Origin: DATDPY01 sp964395765
Lineage (GTDB): Bacteria; Bacteroidota; Bacteroidia; Cytophagales; Cyclobacteriaceae
Reading direction: 5' to 3'
Assembly (NCBI GenBank): GCA_964395765.1
Contig: CAYNCU010000036.1
Location: 1-24,159, forward strand
DNA length: 24,159 bases
Both the position numbers and the translations under genes were made by a program. Shown here one piece after another: positions 1-7,070 of the stretch; the first letter of the stretch is position 1; each line of letters opens with the position of its first letter. The notes under the pieces were generated by a model. That model did not search any database and was not told the origin of the DNA. It saw nothing but the letters and a program-made list of their open reading frames with translations.

Positions 1-384
1 CCTTCTTATCCATTTGGAATGCAGGGGAAAATATATGTGCATCTGTTCCTCTCCGAATTGTTTATTAATTCGTCCGTTTCCATAAGCGATAAGATCGTTT
101 ATACCCTTGCCGAGAAGGGAAATAAAACGGATCAGGCGGTGGCCAGCGGTATTATCAAAGGAAAGATCATCCTTCCTGAAAAGATCAATTCGCATTGGGA
201 ATCCCGGCCCGCCCAGCCCTTCCGCTTATGGGGGGCAACCTATTTCAGGATTAACCTGACGAACAATCTTATTTCAGAATTGCATACCTACTGGGATCTG
301 TATACTTTTCTTCACCAGGGCGAAGTGAAGTTAAATAATTATGTGGCCCTGATCCCGCAAACCAGCCTGGCGGGGAATATGTGA
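1..384 (+). CDS. NTF2/SnoaL-like protein, C-terminal part (5'-truncated by window edge)
   Basis: The frame is open from base 1 to the TGA at 382-384, so the gene probably begins before the window; the first in-window ATG is at 19, which would give 121 residues. The C-terminal pattern, a beta strand (WGATYFRINL), then an acidic turn and a strand ending HTYWDLYTFLHQ, resembles the end of NTF2-fold SnoaL/ester-cyclase-like proteins, where '..G.I.E.W.YWD...LLQQ' is typical. No catalytic residues can be assigned, and this fold covers hydrolases, isomerases, cyclases and many proteins of unknown role. There is no signal peptide in the visible part. The gene converges on the nucleotidyltransferase with a 42-bp gap and shows no functional link to it. 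The family call rests on the C-terminal pattern alone. Confidence 0.5.
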   Translation, partial: PSYPFGMQGKIYVHLFLSELFINSSVSISDKIVYTLAEKGNKTDQAVASGIIKGKIILPEKINSHWESRPAQPFRLWGATYFRINLTNNLISELHTYWDLYTFLHQGEVKLNNYVALIPQTSLAGNM

Positions 385-426
385 TTAACCAATTAACCCA
401 GTTACCCGAACGATAGGTTGTGATTT

Positions 427-1143
427 TCACTTAAAGTGTTTTTCCGCATCAGCCAGATTTTCCGGGGATCCGATATCCGTCCACCATTTATTTTCAGCGT
501 CATAACCTCTTATGAAATTATCGGCAAGGAGATCGAGGTACACATCAATGATGGAAAAAACTCCTTCTCTCTGGATCAAATCGAAAATACGCGGTTCTAT
601 AATATGAATTCCGCAGAATGCCATTTCATGCAGCGAATTCCTGCCGGCAGGGTTTTTAACGGTTCCGGTGAGGGCATTTTTCCAGCCGGTGAGATTCCAG
701 TCCTTATCGAATAATAAAAGCCGGTCAGTATTTCTGCACTGAACGACAAGGGTAGCCAGCGGTCTGTCTTCAAGATGTTTATTATAAATTTTGTCCAACT
801 CAATGTCGGATAGAACATCCACATTATGGATGAGAAAAGGATTCCCGTCGTTGAAAAACCATTTTGTATTTTTCAATCCCCCTCCGGTATCGAGCAGCAG
901 GCCGCTTTCATCGGAGAAATTTATCCGCAAGCCGAAATTTTCATGATCTTTTACGAATTGCATGATCTTTTCACCCTGATGATGAACGTTGATGATGATG
1001 TCGTCGAATCCGGAAGATTGAAGCTTTTCGAGGACATGTTGAAGCATGGGTTTTCCGTTTACAGGTACCAGTGCTTTGGGAATTTTATCGGTAATGGGTT
1101 TGAGGCGGGTCCCCAGACCGGCGGCAAAAACCAGGGCCTTCAT
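427..1143 (-). CDS. MurU-like sugar-1-phosphate nucleotidyltransferase
   Basis: A 238-residue protein of the NTP_transferase (GT-A-like) family. It opens with the nucleotide-binding signature AAGLGTRLKP (residues 7-16), followed by the conserved PKALVPV (22-28) that contains the catalytic-type lysine, and has an NVDVL segment (107-111) with the metal-binding aspartate. Its length matches MurU/RmlA-short enzymes, which make NDP-sugars from sugar-1-phosphates, and lacks the left-handed beta-helix of GlmU. Its ATG overlaps the stop of the upstream kinase gene by four bases (ATGA), so the two are almost certainly co-translated. Kinase plus uridylyltransferase is the arrangement of AmgK/MurU, which convert MurNAc to UDP-MurNAc in the peptidoglycan-recycling bypass; that substrate is inferred from context. 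Mannose-1-phosphate guanylyltransferase is the main alternative. Confidence 0.85.
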   Translation of the reverse strand: MKALVFAAGLGTRLKPITDKIPKALVPVNGKPMLQHVLEKLQSSGFDDIIINVHHQGEKIMQFVKDHENFGLRINFSDESGLLLDTGGGLKNTKWFFNDGNPFLIHNVDVLSDIELDKIYNKHLEDRPLATLVVQCRNTDRLLLFDKDWNLTGWKNALTGTVKNPAGRNSLHEMAFCGIHIIEPRIFDLIQREGVFSIIDVYLDLLADNFIRGYDAENKWWTDIGSPENLADAEKHFK

Positions 1144-2600
1144 ATACCCAGCTTTTTAAATTCCTGCTCGCGGTGATTAATGATTATTTCAATTCGATCG
1201 CGGTACGTTTTTTCGAGTAGGTTCCTTACCTGTTCCGCGCAGTAGATCGATCGATGCTGGCCGCCCGTGCATCCGAAATTCACCATGAGCCTTGTATATT
1301 TTCTACGTATGTATTCTTTTATGGTGTGATCGATAATCCTGAAACTATCGTTCACAAAAGTATCGGCTTCGGTATTTTTCCTGAAAAAATCGACCACCTC
1401 CGGATCCATTCCGTTAAGGTCCTTAAATTCCTCACGGCGCCCGGGATTTTCAATTCCCCTGCAATCGAAAACAAATCCGCCCCCGTTTTCAGAAAGGTCT
1501 ACCGGGATCCCTCTTCGATAGGAAAAACTGTTGATCTCCACCAGAAGGCGGTCGCGGGAATCTTCCCCCCCGGTAAATTGCTGAAGTTCGGGGGAGACAA
1601 TCATATTTTTCAATACTTTGAACAGGTAAGGATATTTTTTTTCCCGGATATAGTGTTCCAGTAGATAGTCCATGGTTTTAATTGCAAAGGGTATACTTTT
1701 AAGGAACTGGGGCTTCTTTTCATAAAATCCCCTGAAGCCGAATGCTCCCATGGCCTGCAACAATCGGATCAGGGCAAAATCATAATAATAATCACGGAAT
1801 TTTTTATCCTCCAGCGGGTACCATATTTTCAGGCTTTCAATATAGTGGTCGAGTAAATGTTCCCGTTTCCCGAAGGGAATGTCTGCTTTCGCATCGAAGA
1901 GTAAAGAAGCCAGGTCATATTGTAGAGCCCCTTTTCTTCCCCCCTGGTAATCGATGAAATATAATTCATCGTCCTTGATCATAATATTGCTCGACTGAAA
2001 ATCCCGGTACATGAAAAAATCATTGTTCTCGGAAAGCAGGTGGTCGGTGAAAAGAGAGAAGTCGTCTTCCAGCATCTGCTCGTCGAACGGGATCTTTGCC
2101 AGTTTTAGAAAATAGTATTTAAAATAACTAAGATCCCACAACATGGATTGCCTGTCGAATTTTCCACGCGGATAACAGACCGAATAATTCAAACCTTCAT
2201 TCCCTTTGATCTGAAAATAGGGGAGGGCCTCCACGATTTTTTCGAATACATTGAATACCGGGTCGGGGAAATCACCGTTATCCTTGTTGTCAACAAGATA
2301 GGAAAAGAGCGTCAGGTCGCCAAGGTCGGACAGGAGGTAAACATTATGGTCAAGGTCTTCGGCATGTACCGCCGGGACGTTTAAGCCCTGCCGGAGAAAA
2401 TGTTTGGTAAATTCAAGGAATGCTTCATTTTCTTTCCGGTCGGAATTATAAACCCCGATGGCGGTAAAATCACCCGAATAGATCCTGAAGTATTCACGGT
2501 ATGAACCGGATCTGGGTAGAGGACTGATGCTTTCGGCATGACGGTCAAACGTCCTTTCGAAAATATTCTGTAACAGGTTTATTTTACTGATAAATGACAC
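1140..2600 (-). CDS. AmgK-like sugar kinase fused to a RapZ C-terminal domain
   Basis: 486 residues with two domains. Residues about 25-330 form an aminoglycoside-phosphotransferase (APH) fold: YLLSDLGD near 88-95, a Brenner-type catalytic loop YRDFQSSNIM (198-207, Asp200 and Asn205) and a metal-binding FIDYQGGRKGALQYDLASL (215-233, Asp217). RDxxxxN followed by DYQ...G..YDLASL is closer to AmgK-type MurNAc/GlcNAc anomeric kinases than to antibiotic-resistance APHs. Residues about 352-482 match the C-terminal domain of RapZ: SFSYRRGIP, FDCRGIENPGR, GCTGGQHRSIYCAEQ (443-457) and a closing HRE (476-478). The N-terminal P-loop domain of RapZ is absent. In Escherichia coli the RapZ C-terminal domain binds GlcN6P and GlmZ RNA; here it may sense an amino sugar (inference). 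The start is GTG, as no in-frame ATG occurs before residue 153. It overlaps the next gene by 4 bp. Confidence 0.85.
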   Translation of the reverse strand: MSFISKINLLQNIFERTFDRHAESISPLPRSGSYREYFRIYSGDFTAIGVYNSDRKENEAFLEFTKHFLRQGLNVPAVHAEDLDHNVYLLSDLGDLTLFSYLVDNKDNGDFPDPVFNVFEKIVEALPYFQIKGNEGLNYSVCYPRGKFDRQSMLWDLSYFKYYFLKLAKIPFDEQMLEDDFSLFTDHLLSENNDFFMYRDFQSSNIMIKDDELYFIDYQGGRKGALQYDLASLLFDAKADIPFGKREHLLDHYIESLKIWYPLEDKKFRDYYYDFALIRLLQAMGAFGFRGFYEKKPQFLKSIPFAIKTMDYLLEHYIREKKYPYLFKVLKNMIVSPELQQFTGGEDSRDRLLVEINSFSYRRGIPVDLSENGGGFVFDCRGIENPGRREEFKDLNGMDPEVVDFFRKNTEADTFVNDSFRIIDHTIKEYIRRKYTRLMVNFGCTGGQHRSIYCAEQVRNLLEKTYRDRIEIIINHREQEFKKLGI

Positions 2601-2638
2601 TTGGCAGAATCCGCTTTCTTTAAAAAAACATTAAAGGC

Positions 2639-2670
2639 TAAAATTAAGCAGCGGGTGGGTGGTTTGCAAA
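2639..2670 (-). promoter_or_regulatory. Bacteroidota-type promoter candidate for the kinase-RapZ/MurU operon
   Basis: On the minus strand TTTG (2670-2667), a 20-bp spacer and TAATTTTA (2646-2639) match the Bacteroidota housekeeping pattern TTTG-N19/20-TAnnTTTG, with only the final G missing. It predicts a start site near 2635 and a leader of about 35 nt to the GTG at 2600. It is sequence match only. Confidence 0.45.
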
Positions 2671-2825
2671 TGGATCTTATTATCAGTTAACAATTATATT
2701 TATTCTTACAATAATATAGAAAAATTCCATTGTCATCCGGATTTTACCGTTTCTGTTCCCTTTAATGGTTTTATCCCCGGTCACGAAATTCGTATTTTCA
2801 AAGGACCTGTCTTCAAAGCTGTCTT

Positions 2826-2839
2826 ATGATGAATATCAT
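2826..2839 (+). promoter_or_regulatory. Crp/Fnr-like operator candidate upstream of the FISUMP lipoprotein
   Basis: A perfect inverted repeat, ATGAT-GAAT-ATCAT, with the TGAT-N4-ATCA core of Fnr-type sites. It shares 12 of 14 bases, including the inner AT beside the right arm, with the site at 14601-14614 before the metal-efflux island. Its centre (2832.5) is 33 bp upstream of the centre of TATTATTG (2862-2869), a one-mismatch match to the TAnnTTTG element. No TTTG is present at the normal 19-20-bp spacing. This is the geometry expected of an activator-dependent promoter with the protein bound near -41. The regulator is not encoded in the window. Confidence 0.45.
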
Positions 2840-3101
2840 TTTAATTTTGACTGGGCTTATTTATTATTGATTTAACAAAATACCAAAAAAAATTACTAAA
2901 ACCGATCATTATATTAATCGATATTTTTTTTATAACCTTTTTATTTTCACGGTTTTTTTTACCTGTTGTAATAATACATCCATAGAACCGTACAATTCTG
3001 TTTATAAACAAAATACCTCAGCTAAGCTCGATCATGGCACCTTTACGGATCCGCGGGACCATCAAACCTACAGAACCACCACAATTAATACACAAACTTG
3101 G

Positions 3102-3626
3102 ATGGCTGAAAACCTCGCCTACATACCATTTATAGATGATTCCTCTCAGGAGGGTATATGGGTTTATGATTTTAATGGCACGGGCATTTCACAGGCTATG
3201 GATTCAAAGGATTACGGTATTTATGGATGTTTGTATAACTGGAAAATGGCCAAGGCTGTATGTCCTGAAGGATGGCATTTACCCTCCAGAGCAGAATGGG
3301 AAAAATTAATTGATTATGTTCGTAAATGTGGATATTTAAATGACGACAGCCAGGCTTTAAAGGCAGCCTCAGGTTGGATGGGAGGCGCCGGGGGAAATGG
3401 AACAGATGCGTTTGGATTCAAATCCTTGCCAGCCGGGCTCAGAAATCCTGCAGGTGATTTTTATTATATTGGCGGGCGGACAGAGTACTGGACTTCAACT
3501 CAAAGGGACAGTACCTATTATTGGGCTTATGATTTGGTTCATACCACCAAAACAATCGAAATATATTCGCAAATGAAAAACTTTGGCATGTCTGTCAGGT
3601 GTGTAAAAAATTCATCCGGTAATTAA
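3102..3626 (+). CDS. FISUMP-domain lipoprotein; true start lies upstream at a non-canonical codon
   Basis: From the first in-frame ATG the product is 174 residues and matches the FISUMP family (Fibrobacter succinogenes major paralogous domain): MAENLAY, YGCLYNWKMAKAVCPEGWHLPS, EWEKLIDYV, FGFKSLPAGLRNPAG, EYWTST and the closing MSVRCVKN. This ATG is not the real start. The domain's usual opening (GTFTDPRDHQTY...INTQTW) is encoded in the same frame just before it, and further upstream the frame encodes a basic stretch, a hydrophobic core and a lipobox-like VFFTCC around 2952-2969. The frame is open back to 2871 but contains no ATG, GTG or TTG; ATA at 2880 or ATT at 2892 would fit. Such proteins are surface or periplasmic lipoproteins of unknown function. 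It converges on copA with a 9-bp gap. Either a rare start codon or a start-codon lesion applies. Confidence 0.8.
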   Translation: MAENLAYIPFIDDSSQEGIWVYDFNGTGISQAMDSKDYGIYGCLYNWKMAKAVCPEGWHLPSRAEWEKLIDYVRKCGYLNDDSQALKAASGWMGGAGGNGTDAFGFKSLPAGLRNPAGDFYYIGGRTEYWTSTQRDSTYYWAYDLVHTTKTIEIYSQMKNFGMSVRCVKNSSGN

Positions 3627-3635
3627 GCTTTTATT

Positions 3636-6398
3636 TTATTGTTTCCTAAGCCGTAAAGCATTGGTAATTACGGACACCGAACTGAAACTCATAGCCGTAG
3701 CGGCAATGACCGGGCTCAGTAATAAACCGAAAACCGGATAAAGAACTCCCGCTGCTATTGGTATTCCGATTGTATTATAAACAAAGGCAAAGAACAGGTT
3801 CTGCCTTATATTTCTCATGACTTTGTGACTAAGCTCCCGCGCACGGACAATGCCAGTTAAATCACCTTTGACCAGGGTAATCTCGGCGCTTTGCATGGCG
3901 ATATCCGTGCCGGTTCCCATGGCAATCCCGATATTGGCCTGAGCCAGTGCAGGCGCGTCATTGATACCGTCACCGGCCATAGCCACGACATGTCCCTGTT
4001 CCTGTAACTCCTTTACTTTTTTATATTTATCTTCCGGAAGACAATCCGCCTGGTAGCCATCCAGCTTAAGTTCTTCGGTAACCGCTTTTGCCGTATATTC
4101 ATTATCGCCTGTAAACATGTGGACCTTGACGCCCATTTTTTGAAGGGATTGAACGGCTCCGAAAGAAGTTTCTTTAATCGTATCGGCCACGCTGACAATA
4201 CCTTCAACGGCCTCTTCGGAAATAAGGTACATTACGGTTTGTCCGATCAATTGCCAGTCTTTAACTATTTTCATTTTTTCTTCATCCGTAGTTCTCTTAA
4301 AGTCTTCGAGAAGCCTGTGATTTCCCAGCCCGTATTTCTTACCCTGGTAATTCGCCTGAACTCCCTTACCAGTGATCGATTCAAATTTTTCTACCTTATG
4401 CAGAGCCATATTTTGTTCTTTTGCTCCCTGCACAATTGCATCGGCTATTGGATGTTCACTGCCCGAATCCAGTGAAGCGGCAAGCTGCAGGATTTCCGAA
4501 TCGGACATTTTGCCGAATGATTTAAAATTTTTCAGGGCGGGTTTCCCTTCGGTCAACGTACCGGTCTTGTCAATGATCAGCGTATCTACTTTTTCCATTT
4601 CCTCAATGGCCCTTGCGTCTTTTACCAGTACGCCCGACTGGGCGCCACGCCCCGTTCCGACCATGATGGACATGGGGGTTGCCAGCCCCAATGCACAGGG
4701 GCAGGCGATAATCAGCACCGATACGGCATTAACGAAGGCATAAACATAAGCAGGTTCAGGTCCCCATACGGCCCATATGATTCCGGTCAGGAGGGCTATA
4801 GAGATTACGATCTGAACAAAATATTTTGCGACAATGTCTGCTAAACGCTGTATGGGTGCCCGCGAACGTCCGGCTTCATTTACCAATTCCACAATCTGTG
4901 AAAGCAGTGTGTCACTGCCGACTTTTTCGGCTTTCATGTCGAAGGTGGTTTTGCCGTTAATAGTACCGCCGGTTACCTTGTCATGGATAGATTTATCGGA
5001 CGGTATGGACTCGCCCGTGATCATACTCTCGTCAATTACGGCGGAACCTTCTATAATTATACCGTCTACCGGTATTTTCTCTCCTGGTTTTACCCTTAAC
5101 TTATCGCCAACCTGAACCTCCTCCAGGGCCACTTCTTCTTCCTGGCCCTTACGGATAAGTCGGGCTACGGGAGGAACAAGGTTCAGTAATGCTTTAATGG
5201 CTGAATTTGTCTTACTGTGCGCTTTAAGTTCCATTACCTGTCCCAGCATTACCAGGGTAAGGATCGTGGCGGAAGCTTCGAAGTATAGCTGTACATTACC
5301 CGAAGCATCCTTGAATTGCGCGGGGAATATTCCGGGCGCAATCAGGCCCACGACGCTGAATATATAAGCGGCACCCACTCCGATCGAGATGAGGGTCCAC
5401 ATGTTAGGGGTCCGGCGCCGGATCGAACTCCAACCCCGTTTAAAAAATGTCCATCCCGCATAAAACACGACAGGCCCTGCGAGCAGAAATTCAATCCAGT
5501 TCCAGAATATTTTCGGGGCAACGGTTTCAAGGTTCAGGAAAGGTATCATATCCGACATAGCGATGATAATCAGGGGAATGCTCAGCGCAAGTGACATCCG
5601 GAATTTCCGGGCCATTTTTTTATAGGCACTTTCCTCTTCACTGACTTCTTCTCCTTTTTCCGGTACCAGGTTCATCCCGCACTTCGGGCAGGTTCCCGGG
5701 TGATCCTGTTTTATTTCCGGATGCATCGGGCAGGTATAGATAGTTTTTCGGGGAGTCAGGCTGACCGACTTCTGCAGGTCCATTCCGCAAACCGGGCATT
5801 CGCCGATTTCATTGTAGGTCTTATCGCCTTCGCAACGCATAGGACAGAAGTAAGATCCCGATGAGGCTGAATATTTCGGTTCATAATTATGATTGTGCTC
5901 ATGCTGACGGGGCGGTTCGAACGTTGTACCGACGGGGATCAGCTTCATATGGCACACCGGGCAACGTCCGGATTCATTATAAGTTTTATCCCCTTCGCAT
6001 TCCATGGGACAGTAATATTGAGTTGTATCGCCGCGTTGGCCGGGCTTTTCCCTTCTCTTTATTTCCGGCAGGGGAGAGAGATCCCATGGAGGTTGGGGCC
6101 CGGGTACAGTATTTTTATCTTCAACCGGAACCAGGTACATTTCACATACCGGGCAGGTTCCGGGCCGGTCATAGGTTTTGTCTCCTTCACAATGCATCGG
6201 GCAATAATATTTGTCGACCTGACTTGATTGCAAATCATCAGCATTACCGTCTGATTTAACACCGGCTTGTTCTATCTCATTTTCTTTTACAGGAATCAGG
6301 AACATTTCGCAAACGGGACAAGTGCCCGGCTCATCGTAGGTTTTATCCCCTTCGCATCGCATCGGGCAGTAATATTTGTCTTTTATTTGAACACTCAT
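3636..6398 (-). CDS. copA: Cu(I)/Ag(I)-type P1B ATPase with five N-terminal heavy-metal-binding domains
   Basis: 920 residues. ATP-driven export of monovalent copper or silver across the inner membrane. Five HMBD modules occupy residues 9-37, 64-92, 128-156, 183-211 and 221-246, with a His-rich linker at 165-171. The first four have four cysteines (CPMxCEGDK...CPVC or CPVCGM); the fifth is the common three-Cys form (CPMHPE...CPKCGM). No ferredoxin-like HMA domain (GMxCxxC) is present. The ATPase core has TGES (461-464), CPC in a membrane helix (566-568), the phosphorylated DKTGT (610-614), the nucleotide-domain HP (649-650) and GDGINDAP (809-816). Late-helix YN (874-875) and MSFSS (903-907) are Cu(I)-class P1B-1 residues. 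It is the last gene of the efflux island, 28 bp after the SHOCT gene. Family members average about 750-830 residues; the excess is the HMBD array. Confidence 0.95.
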   Translation of the reverse strand: MSVQIKDKYYCPMRCEGDKTYDEPGTCPVCEMFLIPVKENEIEQAGVKSDGNADDLQSSQVDKYYCPMHCEGDKTYDRPGTCPVCEMYLVPVEDKNTVPGPQPPWDLSPLPEIKRREKPGQRGDTTQYYCPMECEGDKTYNESGRCPVCHMKLIPVGTTFEPPRQHEHNHNYEPKYSASSGSYFCPMRCEGDKTYNEIGECPVCGMDLQKSVSLTPRKTIYTCPMHPEIKQDHPGTCPKCGMNLVPEKGEEVSEEESAYKKMARKFRMSLALSIPLIIIAMSDMIPFLNLETVAPKIFWNWIEFLLAGPVVFYAGWTFFKRGWSSIRRRTPNMWTLISIGVGAAYIFSVVGLIAPGIFPAQFKDASGNVQLYFEASATILTLVMLGQVMELKAHSKTNSAIKALLNLVPPVARLIRKGQEEEVALEEVQVGDKLRVKPGEKIPVDGIIIEGSAVIDESMITGESIPSDKSIHDKVTGGTINGKTTFDMKAEKVGSDTLLSQIVELVNEAGRSRAPIQRLADIVAKYFVQIVISIALLTGIIWAVWGPEPAYVYAFVNAVSVLIIACPCALGLATPMSIMVGTGRGAQSGVLVKDARAIEEMEKVDTLIIDKTGTLTEGKPALKNFKSFGKMSDSEILQLAASLDSGSEHPIADAIVQGAKEQNMALHKVEKFESITGKGVQANYQGKKYGLGNHRLLEDFKRTTDEEKMKIVKDWQLIGQTVMYLISEEAVEGIVSVADTIKETSFGAVQSLQKMGVKVHMFTGDNEYTAKAVTEELKLDGYQADCLPEDKYKKVKELQEQGHVVAMAGDGINDAPALAQANIGIAMGTGTDIAMQSAEITLVKGDLTGIVRARELSHKVMRNIRQNLFFAFVYNTIGIPIAAGVLYPVFGLLLSPVIAATAMSFSSVSVITNALRLRKQ
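5661..6374 (-). repeat. Five-copy intragenic HMBD repeat at the 5' end of copA
   Basis: The copies lie at 6374-6288, 6209-6123, 6017-5931, 5852-5766 and 5738-5661. Copies 1-4 are recognisably related at DNA level, for example at the stretch coding for YYCPM, and are spaced 55, 64 and 55 codons apart. Copy 5 is the diverged canonical form. The pattern suggests expansion by repeated internal duplication of a four-Cys module added in front of an ancestral one-HMBD ATPase. Confidence 0.85.
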
Positions 6399-6426
6399 TT
6401 CGTGTACTGATTACTGCTGCTGCAGA

Positions 6427-6654
6427 TTATTGCAGGTCTTTTTTCATTATATCAAATTCTTCTTTGCGGATCTCCCCCCGGGCATACCGTTCTTTTAATA
6501 TATCCATGGGCGATTTTGAACCGGCATGACCACCGGGTTGTTTATTGCGGTTAATAGTTATAATTGACAGCCAGATACCGAAGATTAAAATAATGAGCCA
6601 GAATATCCATCCATAGCCCATTCCCCATCCATAATAAAATCCATGCATCATCAT
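6427..6654 (-). CDS. Small membrane-anchored SHOCT-domain protein
   Basis: 75 residues. A Gly/Tyr/Trp-rich N-terminus and one membrane helix (about 15-35) are followed by a short basic linker and a C-terminal SHOCT motif (about 49-74; ILKERYARGEIRKEEFDIMK). SHOCT is a short alpha-helical module at the end of many small membrane proteins and is thought to mediate oligomerisation; no enzymatic role is known. Such peptides often sit in metal-efflux operons of Bacteroidota. It is 28 bp upstream of copA and 39 bp downstream of the HMBD gene, in the same direction, so it is probably co-transcribed and may help assemble or stabilise the ATPase (inference). MMMH gives three possible starts; the first is used here. 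Confidence 0.8.
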   Translation of the reverse strand: MMMHGFYYGWGMGYGWIFWLIILIFGIWLSIITINRNKQPGGHAGSKSPMDILKERYARGEIRKEEFDIMKKDLQ

Positions 6655-6693
6655 TTTACGATTAATATTTAAAAACTTTTAAAAATCCCTAAA

Positions 6694-6918
6694 TTATTCC
6701 TTAACGGGAACCAGTTTCATATGACATACCGGGCAATTACCGGGCTGATCATATACCTTATCACCCTCGCATTTCATCGGGCAGAAATATTTTCCGGATG
6801 AATGCTGAGATTCATCCTCATTATGGGTTTCGTGTAAATTCTCGCTCTTTCCTGAACTTTCATTTCCTGAATAAAAAATATTCGGGAATCGGGTTGAAAA
6901 ATAATTTATTGAATTCAT
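6694..6918 (-). CDS. Single-HMBD small protein, possible metal chaperone or buffer
   Basis: 74 residues. The N-terminal 43 residues are polar, with three His and many acidic residues, and show no convincing signal peptide or membrane helix, so the protein is probably cytoplasmic. Residues 44-72 are one complete four-Cys HMBD: YFCPMKC at 44-50, CPVCHMKLVPV at 62-72. This module is nearly the same as copA repeats 1-3. In the same operon as copA, a free HMBD could deliver metal to the ATPase or buffer it; this is inference. It may be the donor or a by-product of the domain expansion in copA. Confidence 0.8.
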   Translation of the reverse strand: MNSINYFSTRFPNIFYSGNESSGKSENLHETHNEDESQHSSGKYFCPMKCEGDKVYDQPGNCPVCHMKLVPVKE

Positions 6919-7070
6919 AATCTTAAAATTAAAATTGAAACTTTTATTAAAGATAGAACCGTTAAATCCACATCCTGTTTTAAATTTCAGTAATTGATTT
7001 TAAATTTCCTGTCAATTCCTGTAAGGCAGGGCTGTAAACTACACAGGCTTCATTATAAAACCAATGATAT
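6919..7070. other. Gap inside the efflux island between cusB and the HMBD gene
   Basis: The 152 bp are too long for a simple operon junction. On the minus strand they carry TATCTTTA (near 6951-6944), a near match to the -7 element, but no TTTG at the proper distance. Short repeats of CCTGT/ACAGG just after the cusB stop could form a hairpin, but no U-run follows. A weak internal promoter or RNA-processing site for the copA half is possible. No gene was found. Confidence 0.4.

Larger units (their letters stand above)
2601..2870. other. AT-rich intergenic region between divergent genes
   Basis: This stretch separates the minus-strand kinase operon from the plus-strand FISUMP lipoprotein frame, which opens after the TGA at 2868-2870. 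It holds the kinase promoter candidate (2639-2670) and the ATGATnnATATCAT palindrome (2826-2839). A short frame from ATG 2826 ends at TGA 2868 after 14 codons and does not look like a gene. Nothing else was recognised. Confidence 0.6.

Noticed and set aside
2826..2870. ATG at 2826 in frame with the FISUMP gene
   Set aside because: The frame is closed by TGA at 2868-2870 after 14 codons, and the ATG is itself part of the operator-like palindrome; it cannot start the lipoprotein without stop-codon readthrough.
6992..7017. AATTGA...TCAATT inverted repeat in the gap after cusB
   Set aside because: Arms of six AT-rich bases with a 14-bp spacer are expected by chance in such sequence.
7057..7070. 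Possible third ATGATnnATATCAT-like site after cusB (minus strand ACAATAAATATCAT)
   Set aside because: The left arm has two mismatches of five, symmetry is lost, and no good -7 element lies 32-33 bp downstream.
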